A stretch of DNA of 15,785 nt from assembly GCA_003233255.1 (NCBI GenBank), contig QILH01000280.1:1-15785 (forward strand). The letters run 5' to 3'. The notes under the pieces are model-generated. The model saw only the letters and a list, made by a program, of their open reading frames with translations, was not told the origin of the DNA and searched no databases. Position numbers and translations under genes: made by a program. Source of the DNA: Gammaproteobacteria bacterium. Lineage in GTDB: Bacteria; Pseudomonadota; Gammaproteobacteria; UBA6429; Thiohalophilaceae. Of the stretch, positions 6,914-15,025 are shown piece by piece (the first letter of the stretch is position 1; the number at the start of each line of letters is the position of its first letter).

Positions 6914-7078
6914 ATGGATACGTGGCAGTGCATGGTATGTGGTTTTATCTATGATGAGGCCGTTGGATTACCCGAAGAAGGCATCGCGGCGGGAACGAAG
7001 TGGGATGATATCCCGGATGACTGGGAGTGCCCGGAGTGTGGCGTATCCAAGTCAGATTTTGAGATGGTAAAGATCTAA
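6914..7078 (+). CDS. rubA: Rubredoxin
   Basis: This is a 54-residue iron protein that carries single electrons through one Fe(Cys)4 centre in the cytoplasm. It starts MDTWQCMVCGFIYDEAVGLP, giving the first metal knuckle CMVCG (Cys6, Cys9). It continues with the typical GTKWDDIPDDWECPECGVSKSDFEMV, whose second knuckle is CPECG (Cys39, Cys42). Length and the aromatic/acidic pattern are exactly those of single-domain rubredoxins. AGGAG at 6902-6906 is seven bases before the ATG. It ends 26 bases before the reductase gene, so the two are almost certainly co-transcribed. Electrons pass from NAD(P)H through the reductase to rubredoxin and then to an acceptor not in this window, such as a flavodiiron protein, rubrerythrin or alkane hydroxylase. 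The identification is very secure. Confidence 0.97.
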   Translation: MDTWQCMVCGFIYDEAVGLPEEGIAAGTKWDDIPDDWECPECGVSKSDFEMVKI

Positions 7079-7104
7079 AATAATAATTACCTGGAGATCG
7101 TGCG

Positions 7105-8256
7105 ATGTCAGATGCCCCAATCATTATTATCGGCACCGGTCTAGCTGGCTATAATCTGGCGCGTGAATTTCGTAAGAAGGATAACTCGACGAGGCTGGTT
7201 TTAATTAGTAAAGACAACGGGGAGTTTTATTCAAAGCCCATGCTCTCCAATGCCCTGGCAAAACAAAAAGCACCGGATGATCTACCAATGGGCGATGCCG
7301 CAAAGATGCAGACGGATCTGAATGCCCGAATTATTTATCAGCAAACCGTAAGCTCCATTGATAGCCAGAGTCAGAATGTTGTAATGGAGGAGGGTGAAAC
7401 GCTTGCTTATAAAAAGCTGGTGTTGGCCGTGGGTGCAAGTCCGTTTCAGTTTCCGATGCAGGGTGATGCGACAGGCGATGTGTTGACGGTAAACAACCTG
7501 GATGACTACCGTGTCTTCAGAAAGAAACTGGAAAACAAAAAGTCGGTTGCGATCATCGGCCCAGGATTGATCGGCTGTGAATTTGCGAACGATCTGGCTG
7601 CGAATGATTATCAGGTCAGTGTGATTGGCCCGGATGAAGCGCCGATAAGTACTTTGCTGCCGACTCAGGCGGGGCTTGTCTTGCAGGAAGCGTTAAGTGC
7701 GATCGGGGTAAACTGGTATTTACAGAAAACCGTATCAGCCGTAAACAAGAATGATGCGGCTTATGAGTTGACCTTAAGTGACGGACAAACCATTAAAGCG
7801 GATGTCGTCTTATCTGCAATTGGACTTCGTGCCAATATCAATCTCGCCAAAGAAACGGGAATAGTATGCAACCGTGGCATTGTGGTTGATCGGTTTTTAA
7901 AAACCAGTAATGAAAATATCTACGCGCTGGGTGATTGCGCCGAGGTTGAAGGCATGCTGTTACCCTTTGTCATGCCGCTGATGCAATCGGCTCGCGCCCT
8001 TGCCGTAATCTTAGGCGGTGGCGATGTGGCGGTGAGTTATCCAGCTATGCCGGTGTTGATCAAGACGCCGATTCTATCGACCGTGGTATCCCCGCCTGCG
8101 TCCGGTGCGGAAGGTGAATGGCACATCGAAAAAAGCAGCCAAGGGGTGAAGGCGTTATTTACTCAGGGTGAAGCGCTGTTAGGATTCGTGTTAATGGGCG
8201 ATGCGGTGAGTGAGAAGCCGACATTAACCAGGTTATTACCCGCCGTATTGGTCTAA
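7105..8256 (+). CDS. rubB: Rubredoxin--NAD(+) reductase, FAD-dependent
   Basis: This is a 383-residue cytoplasmic flavoprotein, the usual length for rubredoxin reductases of the Pseudomonas/Acinetobacter type. It has the FAD-binding motif IIIIGTGLAGYNLAREF (GXGXXG at 10-15), the NAD(P)H-binding motif IIGPGLIGCEF (152-157), and the second FAD motif NIYALGDCAEV with Asp277. There is no CXXC redox disulfide, as expected for the family. GGAG at 7093-7096 lies eight bases before the ATG. It follows rubredoxin directly, which decides the electron acceptor and makes a nitrite reductase or ferredoxin reductase subunit much less likely. No convincing terminator follows; the next 145 bases precede the large membrane-protein gene. 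The family is secure. The symbol follows Acinetobacter usage (alkT in alkane-degrading pseudomonads). Confidence 0.93.
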   Translation: MSDAPIIIIGTGLAGYNLAREFRKKDNSTRLVLISKDNGEFYSKPMLSNALAKQKAPDDLPMGDAAKMQTDLNARIIYQQTVSSIDSQSQNVVMEEGETLAYKKLVLAVGASPFQFPMQGDATGDVLTVNNLDDYRVFRKKLENKKSVAIIGPGLIGCEFANDLAANDYQVSVIGPDEAPISTLLPTQAGLVLQEALSAIGVNWYLQKTVSAVNKNDAAYELTLSDGQTIKADVVLSAIGLRANINLAKETGIVCNRGIVVDRFLKTSNENIYALGDCAEVEGMLLPFVMPLMQSARALAVILGGGDVAVSYPAMPVLIKTPILSTVVSPPASGAEGEWHIEKSSQGVKALFTQGEALLGFVLMGDAVSEKPTLTRLLPAVLV

Positions 8257-8320
8257 CTAATCGACGATTAATATAATGTAAAATCGATGTAAATCTTGAT
8301 CGCATTCTCCCCATTCTGTG

Positions 8321-8348
8321 TTGAAACACGCTACTATTTAATAATAAT
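8321..8348 (+). promoter_or_regulatory. Candidate sigma-70 promoter for the large membrane-protein gene
   Basis: TTGAAA at 8321-8326 matches the -35 box at five of six bases. AATAAT at 8343-8348 matches the -10 box at five of six, with a 16-base spacer. It would start transcription near 8355, about 45 bases before the GTG start at 8402. The surrounding AAT-repeat tract makes a chance match possible. Confidence 0.4.
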
Positions 8349-8401
8349 AATTTAACAGGGGTTGGCCCTGGCTACGGCCCGACACGCATAAGGAGAGGCA
8401 G

Positions 8402-11400
8402 GTGAAATACGTCCAGTCACTGATATTTTTGATTCTCGCTTTTTTAAGTTTAGCCGTGTTGGCGAGCAATACTCTCCCATTAAATAAGAATGACGTTCCA
8501 GACCCGCTTAAGAGCTGGATACCGTGGGCACTGCATGGTTATGAAACCAAAACCTGCCCGTATATCTATAACCAGAAAAATCAAACCGTGTGTGCCTGGG
8601 CAACCAAGCTCAATGTTAAGCTACGCAAAAGTGGTGGCCGTTTCACTCAGCGCTGGCAGGTATTTGCGCCGAGCTGGTTGCGGCTTCCCGGCGATGCCAA
8701 ACACTGGCCGCAAAATGTAAAACTCAATAGTAAAACGACCAGCGTCATTCAGGATGCATCGGGCTATCCGTCGATCTTTGTCAGCAAAGGGCGAATTTCT
8801 ATAGAAGGTGATTTTATCTGGACTGAGCTACCCGAAACCCTGTCATTACCGCCGAACACGGGTATCGTGTCATTGACCTTAAACGGTAAATCGAAACCGT
8901 TTCCAGTTATCGATGAACAACATCGTCTATGGTTGAGCAAGTCAGACACAGACGATGGCGAATCAAAAAGTGACAAACTTGAGATCCAGGTGTTTCGAAA
9001 GATCACCGACAACATACCAATGAATGTGGAGACACATTTAATTTTAAAGGTCACCGGCAAACAACGTGAAGTCACATTGGGGCCAATGCCGATCAACTTT
9101 TTTATCCCGCAATCTCTGAGCAGTCAGTTACCGGCGCAACTGGAGAGCAACGGTTTACTGCGTATCCAGCTTCGACCTGGAGTGTGGCGGCTGAATATAA
9201 TGACTCGTTCGGTTGCGCAAATGGAACGCCTGACTTTTCGAGGTATAGCCGAACCCTGGCCAACTCAGGAACTTTGGGTATTTGAAGCCAGAAATAATTT
9301 TCGTTTAGTGGACATAGAAAATTCGAGTATCGACTCACGCCAAACGAACATTCCAGAACACTGGAAAAAATTCCCCGCTTATTTAATGAATCGCGACGAT
9401 GAATTCAAGATGACCACGGTTCGACGTGGCAATTCTGATCCCGAACCCGATCAGTTAAAAATGGCCCGCAACCTGTGGCTGGACTTCGATGGAGCCGGTT
9501 ATACTTTTCAGGATCGTATCAACGGCACGATCTCCAGCGGTTGGCGACTAGAAACAGAGCCGTTGTTAAATCTGGGGCGGGTCAGCATTAATGGTGAGCC
9601 ACAATTCATAACCCGTCTAAATAAATCATCGAAAAAAAGTGGCGTAGAAGTCCGAAGTGGTCAATTACAGTTAAGTGCCGATGGCAGAATTACGTCGGAT
9701 CAACGTTTGCTACCGGTAACGGGATGGGATAAGGAGTTTATTCGCATCGATACAAAACTACACCTGCCACCTGGCTGGTCGGCGGTGTATGCTTCGGGAA
9801 CGGATAATCAGCCCGATACTTTCGTACAGCGCTGGACCCTGCTTGATTTATTTATGGTGTTGGTGATTAGTGTGATCATTGGCCGCATGTGGTCGTGGCA
9901 ATGGGGTGTGGTGGCATTGATCACCATGTCATTGATCTGGCATGAGCCTAATGCGCCGCATTACACCTGGTTGAATTTATTGATTGCGATTGCACTGGTG
10001 AAAGTATTCCCTAAAAATCGTTTCGCAATCTGGGTGCGGGCTTACCGTAATGTCAGTTTTATTCTGCTGGTTCTATTCCTGTTGCCGTTTACGATTCAAC
10101 AGGCGCGTATTGGCTTGCACCCGCAACTTTCTGCGCACTATGATGAGAGAGTACTTCATGGTTTGTATGATATGGATGCACCGGTTGGACCCGCGGTAAT
10201 AGATGAAGCTGGATTTTACGGGCTATTTAATAATTTTAGCGGTGGCGAAGCCGATCAAAGTATGGACGCCCCTCAATCCGAATCGATGCCGAGGAAAATA
10301 ATCCGACCTAAATTATCACGCAGCTTAGCCGGTAGTGTGGCTGACTCTCCTGTCCAGTCAAAACAGGCGAAAAATTACCAGTTGATCGATCCCTCTGCAA
10401 CTATCCAAACCGGTTATGGCCTGCCTGGTTGGTCATGGCGCGTTATTAACCTGAGCTGGAATGGGCCGGTGGTGAAAGAACAGAATTTTCGATTGTTCTT
10501 GGTTCCGCCCGGCGTAAATCGAATCTTGAACTTCCTGCGTATTGCGTTAATCGCTGTTCTGGTTTTGTTATTGATCGGCTATTCATTTACTAAATTAAAA
10601 GGTCTGCTACGTGTAAACAAAACGACGGTATCATCTTTGATCGCCATGACGGTCTTGTTTATCGTCAGTTACAGCGTTTCACCGAATGTTCATGCAGATA
10701 CTTCAATACCCGATGAGAAAGTGTTAAAAACGCTGCGTGATAAATTATTGCAGCCACCGAATTGTTTGCCGCGTTGTGCGCAGGCGGCACGCATGCATCT
10801 GATCGCAAATTCTAAGTCATTGCAAATTCGCATACAGGTACACGCGGCTGAAGATGTGGCCGTGCCGTTACCCGGGGATACCAAATCGTGGAATCCAACC
10901 AAAGTGCTGGTGGATGGCAAAGAGGCCACCGCGCTGCAACGTGATGCCAGTGGCATTTTGTGGATTCGATTAACGAAAGGTGTGCATAAACTTAACCTGC
11001 ATGGCCCTATTCCTCGTTTAGCCCAGTTTACGGTTGAATTGCCACTAAAGCCCAAACGGGTAACCCATAAAATTACCGGCTGGCGGCTGGATGGCATCCA
11101 CCAAAGTGGTCGAGTCGATTCGCAGATTCAGTTTTCACGCAACATCGTGCAGGGTGCTAAGTCGGATACAAAATTCAAACAACCGAGTTTACCGGCCTTT
11201 GTGTATGTTGAACGTACCTTGAGTTTCGGCATTGACTGGATCGTTGAGACTCGGGTGAGACGGACGACGCCAGTTGGTACGGCGATCGTGTTGAATGTGC
11301 CGCTAATAAAAGGTGAGACGGTCACGTCCGATATCAATGTGCAGAACAATCAGGTGGTGGTAAACATGTCACCGCAGCAAACGCAATTCGTGTGGCGTTC

Positions 11401-12580
11401 TTCATTACAAAAAGGCCCAACGCTTAGTCTGCGCACTGGCGAGAATCCAGACTGGTTTGAAATTTGGCGCGCCGACATTAGTCCGATTTGGCATGTCGAA
11501 ATGAAAGGCATTGCACCGGTGTCCAATTACGATGCGTCGCGCCAGTGGTTACCCGAATGGCATCCCTGGCCGAGCGAGAGTGTGCATTTTACGCTAACTC
11601 GTCCAATTGGAATCAAGGGCAATACCCTGACCATTGATCGCAGTGATCTGGAAGTGGAAACCAGTAAACGTGCAAGTGCCTATAGATTACGGGTGACGAT
11701 CCGCAGCAGTCAGGGCGGTAAACATCAGTTTGTGATGCCGGAAGGCACTGAGTTGCAATCGGTAAAGATTAACGACCGTGCCATGCCGATACGGCTTGAA
11801 GATCAGGCTTTATCTCTGCCTATTTCACCGGGGAAACAACAGGTCGAAATTGTCTGGCGTCTACGTGGTGAGTTTAATAATTTTTTTCAGACACCGAAAG
11901 TCAAACTGGGTGTAGAGAGCACCAATAATCGAACAACTATCCAGATGAATCGCGATCGCTGGATCCTGTTTGTCGGTGGCCCACAACTTGGGCCGGCGGT
12001 TTTGTTCTGGGGTGTGTTGATCGTACTGGCCTTGATCTCGATTGGGCTGGGTTCTATCAAAACGATCCCGTTAAAATCCTGGCACTGGTTTTTACTCGCC
12101 ATCGGCCTGATGCAGGTTTCCATCTGGACGGCGTTAATATTTATCGGCAGTTTTTTTGCCCTGGCGTATCGACAGCAGTCGGCCAGTAAACTCAGGCCCT
12201 GGTTGTTTAATACGATGCAAATTAGTATCGCGATCCTGACGGTTATTGCCGGCATAATATTAATCGTCTCGATTCATCAGGGACTACTGGGTTACCCCGA
12301 CATGCAAATCGCTGGTAACGATTCAAGCAGTTATAGTCTGAATTGGTACGATGATCGTGTCGCGAATGCCTTATCGCAACCGTGGGTGCTATCGGTATCG
12401 ATCATCTGGTACCGCGCACTAATGCTGGCCTGGGCCCTGTGGTTGGCCCTGGCGGTAATACGCTGGAGCAAATGGGCGTGGGTTTGTTATGCGACGGATG
12501 GGTTGTGGAAAACATCACCTAAACCGGCTAATCCACATCAGCCTGTACCGCCTTCGTTGCCGAACAAGGGAGAGGGTTAA
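8402..12580 (+). CDS. Very large multi-pass envelope protein with duplicated extracytoplasmic domains, unknown function
   Basis: This 1392-residue protein begins with a signal peptide (MKYVQSLIFLILAFLSLAVLA). The GTG start is supported by AGGAG six bases upstream. An extracytoplasmic beta-rich region runs from about 25 to 476, with Cys52 and Cys64 near its start. About four membrane helices follow at 478-575, then a Ser/Pro-rich linker, helices near 708-730 and 740-763, a second extracytoplasmic region at 766-1195 with Cys788 and Cys792, four or five C-terminal helices at 1199-1370, and a Pro-rich tail. The two regions look related: LPGDAKHWPQNVKLNSK...DASGYPSIFVSKG near residue 95 mirrors LPGDTKSWNPTKVLVDGK...DASGILWIRLTKG near 865. 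Each opens with a Cys pair, and the second follows a segment resembling an internal signal peptide. The C-terminal YSLNWYDDRV and ALMLAWALWLALAVIRW blocks recall large uncharacterised proteins of other proteobacteria, but I cannot name a family. No enzymatic motif was found. It is a real gene; its function is unknown. Confidence 0.9.
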   Translation: MKYVQSLIFLILAFLSLAVLASNTLPLNKNDVPDPLKSWIPWALHGYETKTCPYIYNQKNQTVCAWATKLNVKLRKSGGRFTQRWQVFAPSWLRLPGDAKHWPQNVKLNSKTTSVIQDASGYPSIFVSKGRISIEGDFIWTELPETLSLPPNTGIVSLTLNGKSKPFPVIDEQHRLWLSKSDTDDGESKSDKLEIQVFRKITDNIPMNVETHLILKVTGKQREVTLGPMPINFFIPQSLSSQLPAQLESNGLLRIQLRPGVWRLNIMTRSVAQMERLTFRGIAEPWPTQELWVFEARNNFRLVDIENSSIDSRQTNIPEHWKKFPAYLMNRDDEFKMTTVRRGNSDPEPDQLKMARNLWLDFDGAGYTFQDRINGTISSGWRLETEPLLNLGRVSINGEPQFITRLNKSSKKSGVEVRSGQLQLSADGRITSDQRLLPVTGWDKEFIRIDTKLHLPPGWSAVYASGTDNQPDTFVQRWTLLDLFMVLVISVIIGRMWSWQWGVVALITMSLIWHEPNAPHYTWLNLLIAIALVKVFPKNRFAIWVRAYRNVSFILLVLFLLPFTIQQARIGLHPQLSAHYDERVLHGLYDMDAPVGPAVIDEAGFYGLFNNFSGGEADQSMDAPQSESMPRKIIRPKLSRSLAGSVADSPVQSKQAKNYQLIDPSATIQTGYGLPGWSWRVINLSWNGPVVKEQNFRLFLVPPGVNRILNFLRIALIAVLVLLLIGYSFTKLKGLLRVNKTTVSSLIAMTVLFIVSYSVSPNVHADTSIPDEKVLKTLRDKLLQPPNCLPRCAQAARMHLIANSKSLQIRIQVHAAEDVAVPLPGDTKSWNPTKVLVDGKEATALQRDASGILWIRLTKGVHKLNLHGPIPRLAQFTVELPLKPKRVTHKITGWRLDGIHQSGRVDSQIQFSRNIVQGAKSDTKFKQPSLPAFVYVERTLSFGIDWIVETRVRRTTPVGTAIVLNVPLIKGETVTSDINVQNNQVVVNMSPQQTQFVWRSSLQKGPTLSLRTGENPDWFEIWRADISPIWHVEMKGIAPVSNYDASRQWLPEWHPWPSESVHFTLTRPIGIKGNTLTIDRSDLEVETSKRASAYRLRVTIRSSQGGKHQFVMPEGTELQSVKINDRAMPIRLEDQALSLPISPGKQQVEIVWRLRGEFNNFFQTPKVKLGVESTNNRTTIQMNRDRWILFVGGPQLGPAVLFWGVLIVLALISIGLGSIKTIPLKSWHWFLLAIGLMQVSIWTALIFIGSFFALAYRQQSASKLRPWLFNTMQISIAILTVIAGIILIVSIHQGLLGYPDMQIAGNDSSSYSLNWYDDRVANALSQPWVLSVSIIWYRALMLAWALWLALAVIRWSKWAWVCYATDGLWKTSPKPANPHQPVPPSLPNKGEG

Positions 12581-12593
12581 GATAAATTTCGTA

Positions 12594-12668
12594 TGTTTGG
12601 GGTCAGAGTAAAATCGCCTTATAGTATGTTCCAAACATAATAAGGCGTTTTTACTCTGACCCCAAACA
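12594..12668. terminator. REP-like GGGGTCAGAG palindrome, copy 3, probable two-way terminator
   Basis: Arm 12594-12622 pairs with 12640-12668 over 29 positions with a single T-T mismatch (12614/12648) and a 17-base loop. It is the longest of the three GGGGTCAGAG hairpins. It fills the gap between two convergent genes, starting 14 bases after the large membrane-protein stop and ending 12 bases before the second receptor gene's stop. Position and symmetry suggest termination in both directions, although no long T-run follows. Only the first 12 or so stem positions resemble the other copies; the rest of the stem is specific to this one. Confidence 0.85.
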
Positions 12669-12679
12669 AATACTGTTGG

Positions 12680-14374
12680 TTAAACCCTAAACTCGCAAGT
12701 TAAATCCTGAAGCTGTGCCGCCATGCGTGCAACCTCTTCGGTAGTCGATGCCATTTCGGTCATGGCGGTGGCATTTTGCTCGGAGATTTGATTCAGTCCA
12801 GTAATACTTTTGTTGATCAACTCTGCGACCGTTGATTGCTCTTCTGAAGCGATAGCGATCTGTGTATTCATATCATTAATTGTTGCAACCGCGGTGGTGA
12901 TAACCGCCAGTGACTCACCGGCTTTAGCCGCCTGCTCTACACTGATTGTTGCCTGTTCCTGCCCGGAGTCCATCGAAAGTACCGCATTTTCAGCACCCGA
13001 TTGTAAACGGGCTATCATCTCTTCAATTTCATGGGTGGATGTCTGGGTGCGTTGTGCAAGAGTGCGAACTTCATCTGCAACTACCGCAAAGCCACGTCCC
13101 TGATCGCCCGCGCGCGCAGCTTCAATAGCCGCATTTAATGCAAGCAGGTTAGTTTGTTCGGCAATGCCTTTTATCACATCAAGAATACCACCAATGCTTT
13201 GACTGTCATTGCCAACCTGGTGGATAACGGTGCTACTGTTTTCAATGGTTTGCGTTAGTTGTTGTATTGAGCCAATGGTCTGTTGCACAACCTGGCTACC
13301 CTTTAGAGCTTCACTATTGGCATAGTTGGCAGATTCTGCTGTTGCCGATGCATTTTTAGCAACTTCTTCAACCGTTGCGGTCATTTCATGAATGGCCGCT
13401 GCAGTTTGCTCTACTTCGCTCGCTTCGTTAATAATATTTTTGGCTGTTTGTTCTGTTACCGTCGCCATTTCCTCAGATGAGGCAGAAAGTTCGATGGCCG
13501 ATTGTTGCATACCCATGATCATCGTTTTTAATTTAGTCTGCATGGCATTTAAAGCGCCAAGCAGCATACCGATTTCGTCGCTGGAAGTAACCGCGATATT
13601 TTGCGTTAGATCCCCAGAGGCAATGGTTTCAGAAATTCTAACGGCTTTATTAATGCCTGTTGAAATGACGCGTACAATTATTAATGCGCTAAATAAACCG
13701 ATGATAAGTCCTATAACCATCACAATACTCAATGTAGAAAAGGCGCGTTGTTCATCATGTTCCACCGTGAGTGTTGCTGCTTGTGCAAATTCTTCAATCT
13801 CGGTTAACAAACCCTTTAGTTCGCGATCAATTTTATCCTCTTCTGCCTGAACATCTTCAGCAAGCGCAAAAGCAGAATGCATATTGCCTTTTTTGAACTC
13901 ACTAAAGACCTCATGCGCATGTTGTTCATAAATCTTATGTTGTTGTTCAATATTGATGAGCAGCGAATCAATATGATCAAATTTTTTGCGTGTATCGCTC
14001 GTATAGGCCAATTCACGTGCTTCTTCTGCAATAACCTTTCCTTGTACAAGTTCTTTATCTAGCTTTTTACCAAGTTCATTGAAGTTAGAAAGAGCTTTAT
14101 TGAAGTGAGAGGAATATGTATTGTCTGAATTTATTTCTGCACCATAACGGAGCGCGCGTTCAAAATTGATTGCCTGCTCTAGTTGGTTAACGGTAATTTC
14201 AGTAGTGACCCGGGTTAACGGCATATTTTCTTCCGAAATCGCCGTAATTTCATCACCAATAGTCTTAAAAAGGAGCAGGGCGTAACTACCTGATCCCAGC
14301 AACAGCAGAATAAGGATAGTGGCCAGGCCAATGATTTTGGTTTTAATTGAAATATCTTTAAATGAGAGAGGCAT
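12680..14374 (-). CDS. Methyl-accepting chemotaxis protein with four-helix-bundle sensor domain
   Basis: This is a 564-residue inner-membrane chemoreceptor. It has a first membrane helix at about 11-36, an all-helical periplasmic domain at about 37-212 of the 4HB_MCP type (it contains ENMPLTRV, NFERALRYG and long heptad-like stretches), and a second helix at about 213-237. A HAMP domain follows (ISETIASGDLTQNI, SSDEIGMLLGALNAM) and then the coiled-coil signalling domain. The tip EQTNLLALNAAIEAARAGDQ (406-425) is identical to that of the haem-type receptor at 1534-3279, but the sensor domains are unrelated and there is no CXXCH. The C-terminus (CEFRV) has no NWETF tether. The ATG at 14374 follows GAAGAAGA. 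A near-consensus sigma-28 promoter lies just upstream, tying expression to late flagellar genes. The ligand is unknown. The identification is very secure. Confidence 0.96.
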   Translation of the reverse strand: MPLSFKDISIKTKIIGLATILILLLLGSGSYALLLFKTIGDEITAISEENMPLTRVTTEITVNQLEQAINFERALRYGAEINSDNTYSSHFNKALSNFNELGKKLDKELVQGKVIAEEARELAYTSDTRKKFDHIDSLLINIEQQHKIYEQHAHEVFSEFKKGNMHSAFALAEDVQAEEDKIDRELKGLLTEIEEFAQAATLTVEHDEQRAFSTLSIVMVIGLIIGLFSALIIVRVISTGINKAVRISETIASGDLTQNIAVTSSDEIGMLLGALNAMQTKLKTMIMGMQQSAIELSASSEEMATVTEQTAKNIINEASEVEQTAAAIHEMTATVEEVAKNASATAESANYANSEALKGSQVVQQTIGSIQQLTQTIENSSTVIHQVGNDSQSIGGILDVIKGIAEQTNLLALNAAIEAARAGDQGRGFAVVADEVRTLAQRTQTSTHEIEEMIARLQSGAENAVLSMDSGQEQATISVEQAAKAGESLAVITTAVATINDMNTQIAIASEEQSTVAELINKSITGLNQISEQNATAMTEMASTTEEVARMAAQLQDLTCEFRV

Positions 14375-14407
14375 AAATATCTTCTTCGTTATTAATAGGC
14401 GTATTTA

Positions 14408-14434
14408 TTTTCGGCATCGGCACATAAAACTTTA
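14408..14434 (-). promoter_or_regulatory. Sigma-28 (FliA) promoter of the second chemoreceptor gene
   Basis: Read on -, TAAAGTTT (14434-14427) is followed by an 11-base spacer and GCCGAAAA (14415-14408). The gammaproteobacterial FliA consensus is TAAAGTTT-N11-GCCGATAA, so the match is 15 of 16 bases with the canonical spacer. Transcription would start near 14400, giving a leader of roughly 25 bases that contains the GAAGAAGA Shine-Dalgarno. The gene downstream encodes a chemoreceptor, which is what this sigma factor normally controls. Confidence 0.85.
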
Positions 14435-14621
14435 ATTAAACAGGATTAATTTCAAATGAAACCTCACAAAACTAATGTGTAACACTAAGGTTCAGTACGC
14501 CGGTCGTCAGACTGTGCCTCATTACGCTGCTCGATCGAAACAGTCTAATTGGCGTCGGGGTTATTTTTGAGTGGTATTTTAGTTTTAGTAATCCAGTCTA
14601 TATTTCTATTTGTTATAATCT

Positions 14622-14671
14622 GGGCATGCGCGGGGATACATTGTTAATGTACCTTCGCCTGCTCGTTAGGC
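14622..14671 (+). other. Hairpin abutting a GTTAGGC box (attC-like 3' half)
   Basis: TACATT (14637-14642) pairs with AATGTA (14646-14651) around a three-base loop. The helix can be extended outward by 14622-14630 with 14656-14664, with a few mismatches and wobbles. GTTAGGC (14665-14671) follows at once and matches the integron core site GTTRRRY. A TATAAT lies at 14614-14619 just before the hairpin, but no good -35 box goes with it. The partner box RYYYAAC expected upstream in a full attC site was not found, so this may be a degenerate attC or chance. Confidence 0.3.
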
Positions 14672-14772
14672 ATTACACAAACTGGTTACGTCGAGAAGAC
14701 GCCCTGCCGCATTACAAACGAAAACAATCAAGGATGTTGATCAAGCCAAACTGTTACTTACCGTTTCACTAG
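14647..14772 (+). CDS. Possible small ORF, 41 residues, unknown
   Basis: ATG 14647 to TAG 14772 encodes 41 residues beginning MYLRLLVRHYTNWLRREDAL, rich in Arg and aromatic residues. It starts inside the hairpin at 14622-14664 and has no Shine-Dalgarno. Its 3' part overlaps a different frame (14670-14909) that looks more protein-like. Either frame could be the remnant of one gene broken by a frameshift near 14740-14770. No family is recognised, and it may not be expressed. Confidence 0.2.
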   Translation: MYLRLLVRHYTNWLRREDALPHYKRKQSRMLIKPNCYLPFH

Positions 14773-14909
14773 AAGATCGACCTGGTGACATTCAAGCTGC
14801 AATTAAAGCGGTTAAGGCAATGCCTGAGAAATTTATGGAGCAATTAACAACCGGAATAAAAAAACTTCCCGGTAAGTTGGCTGACAAATTAAATAAATTC
14901 TTGAAATGA
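14670..14909 (+). pseudogene. Start-less reading frame, probable gene remnant
   Basis: The frame is open for 79 codons from just inside the GTTAGGC box to TGA at 14907-14909 but has no ATG, GTG or TTG near its beginning. The first ATG (14820) leaves only 29 residues. The predicted peptide has ordinary composition and an amphipathic helical look, with segments such as VDQAKLLLTVSLEDRPGDIQ and a Lys-rich end (KLPGKLADKLNKFLK). Codon choice resembles real coding sequence. It could be a 5'-truncated or frameshifted gene, possibly continuing the frame that starts at ATG 14647. No family is recognised. Confidence 0.35.
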
Positions 14910-15025
14910 AAACGGCGGGATACGAAAACCGTGACACAGAATTTTGAACGCTCTCGAGTAGATCAGAGTCTGTTGATTATTCGCGGGGAACGGCTAATGG
15001 CTGACACTTGTTCTTTCGTTTGCTT

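Noticed and set aside
8257..8320. Terminator after the rubredoxin reductase gene
   Set aside because: Only a 5-bp AATCG/CGATT match with a one-base centre was seen, without a T-run; not enough to call.
14498..14554. Short stems AGACTGT/ACAGTCT (14509-14515 with 14540-14546) and CGCC/GGCG (14498-14501 with 14551-14554) as an attC site or terminator
   Set aside because: The stem is only 7 bp with a 24-base loop plus a 4-bp outer stem; there is no core GTTRRRY box and no T-run. Such structures are expected by chance.
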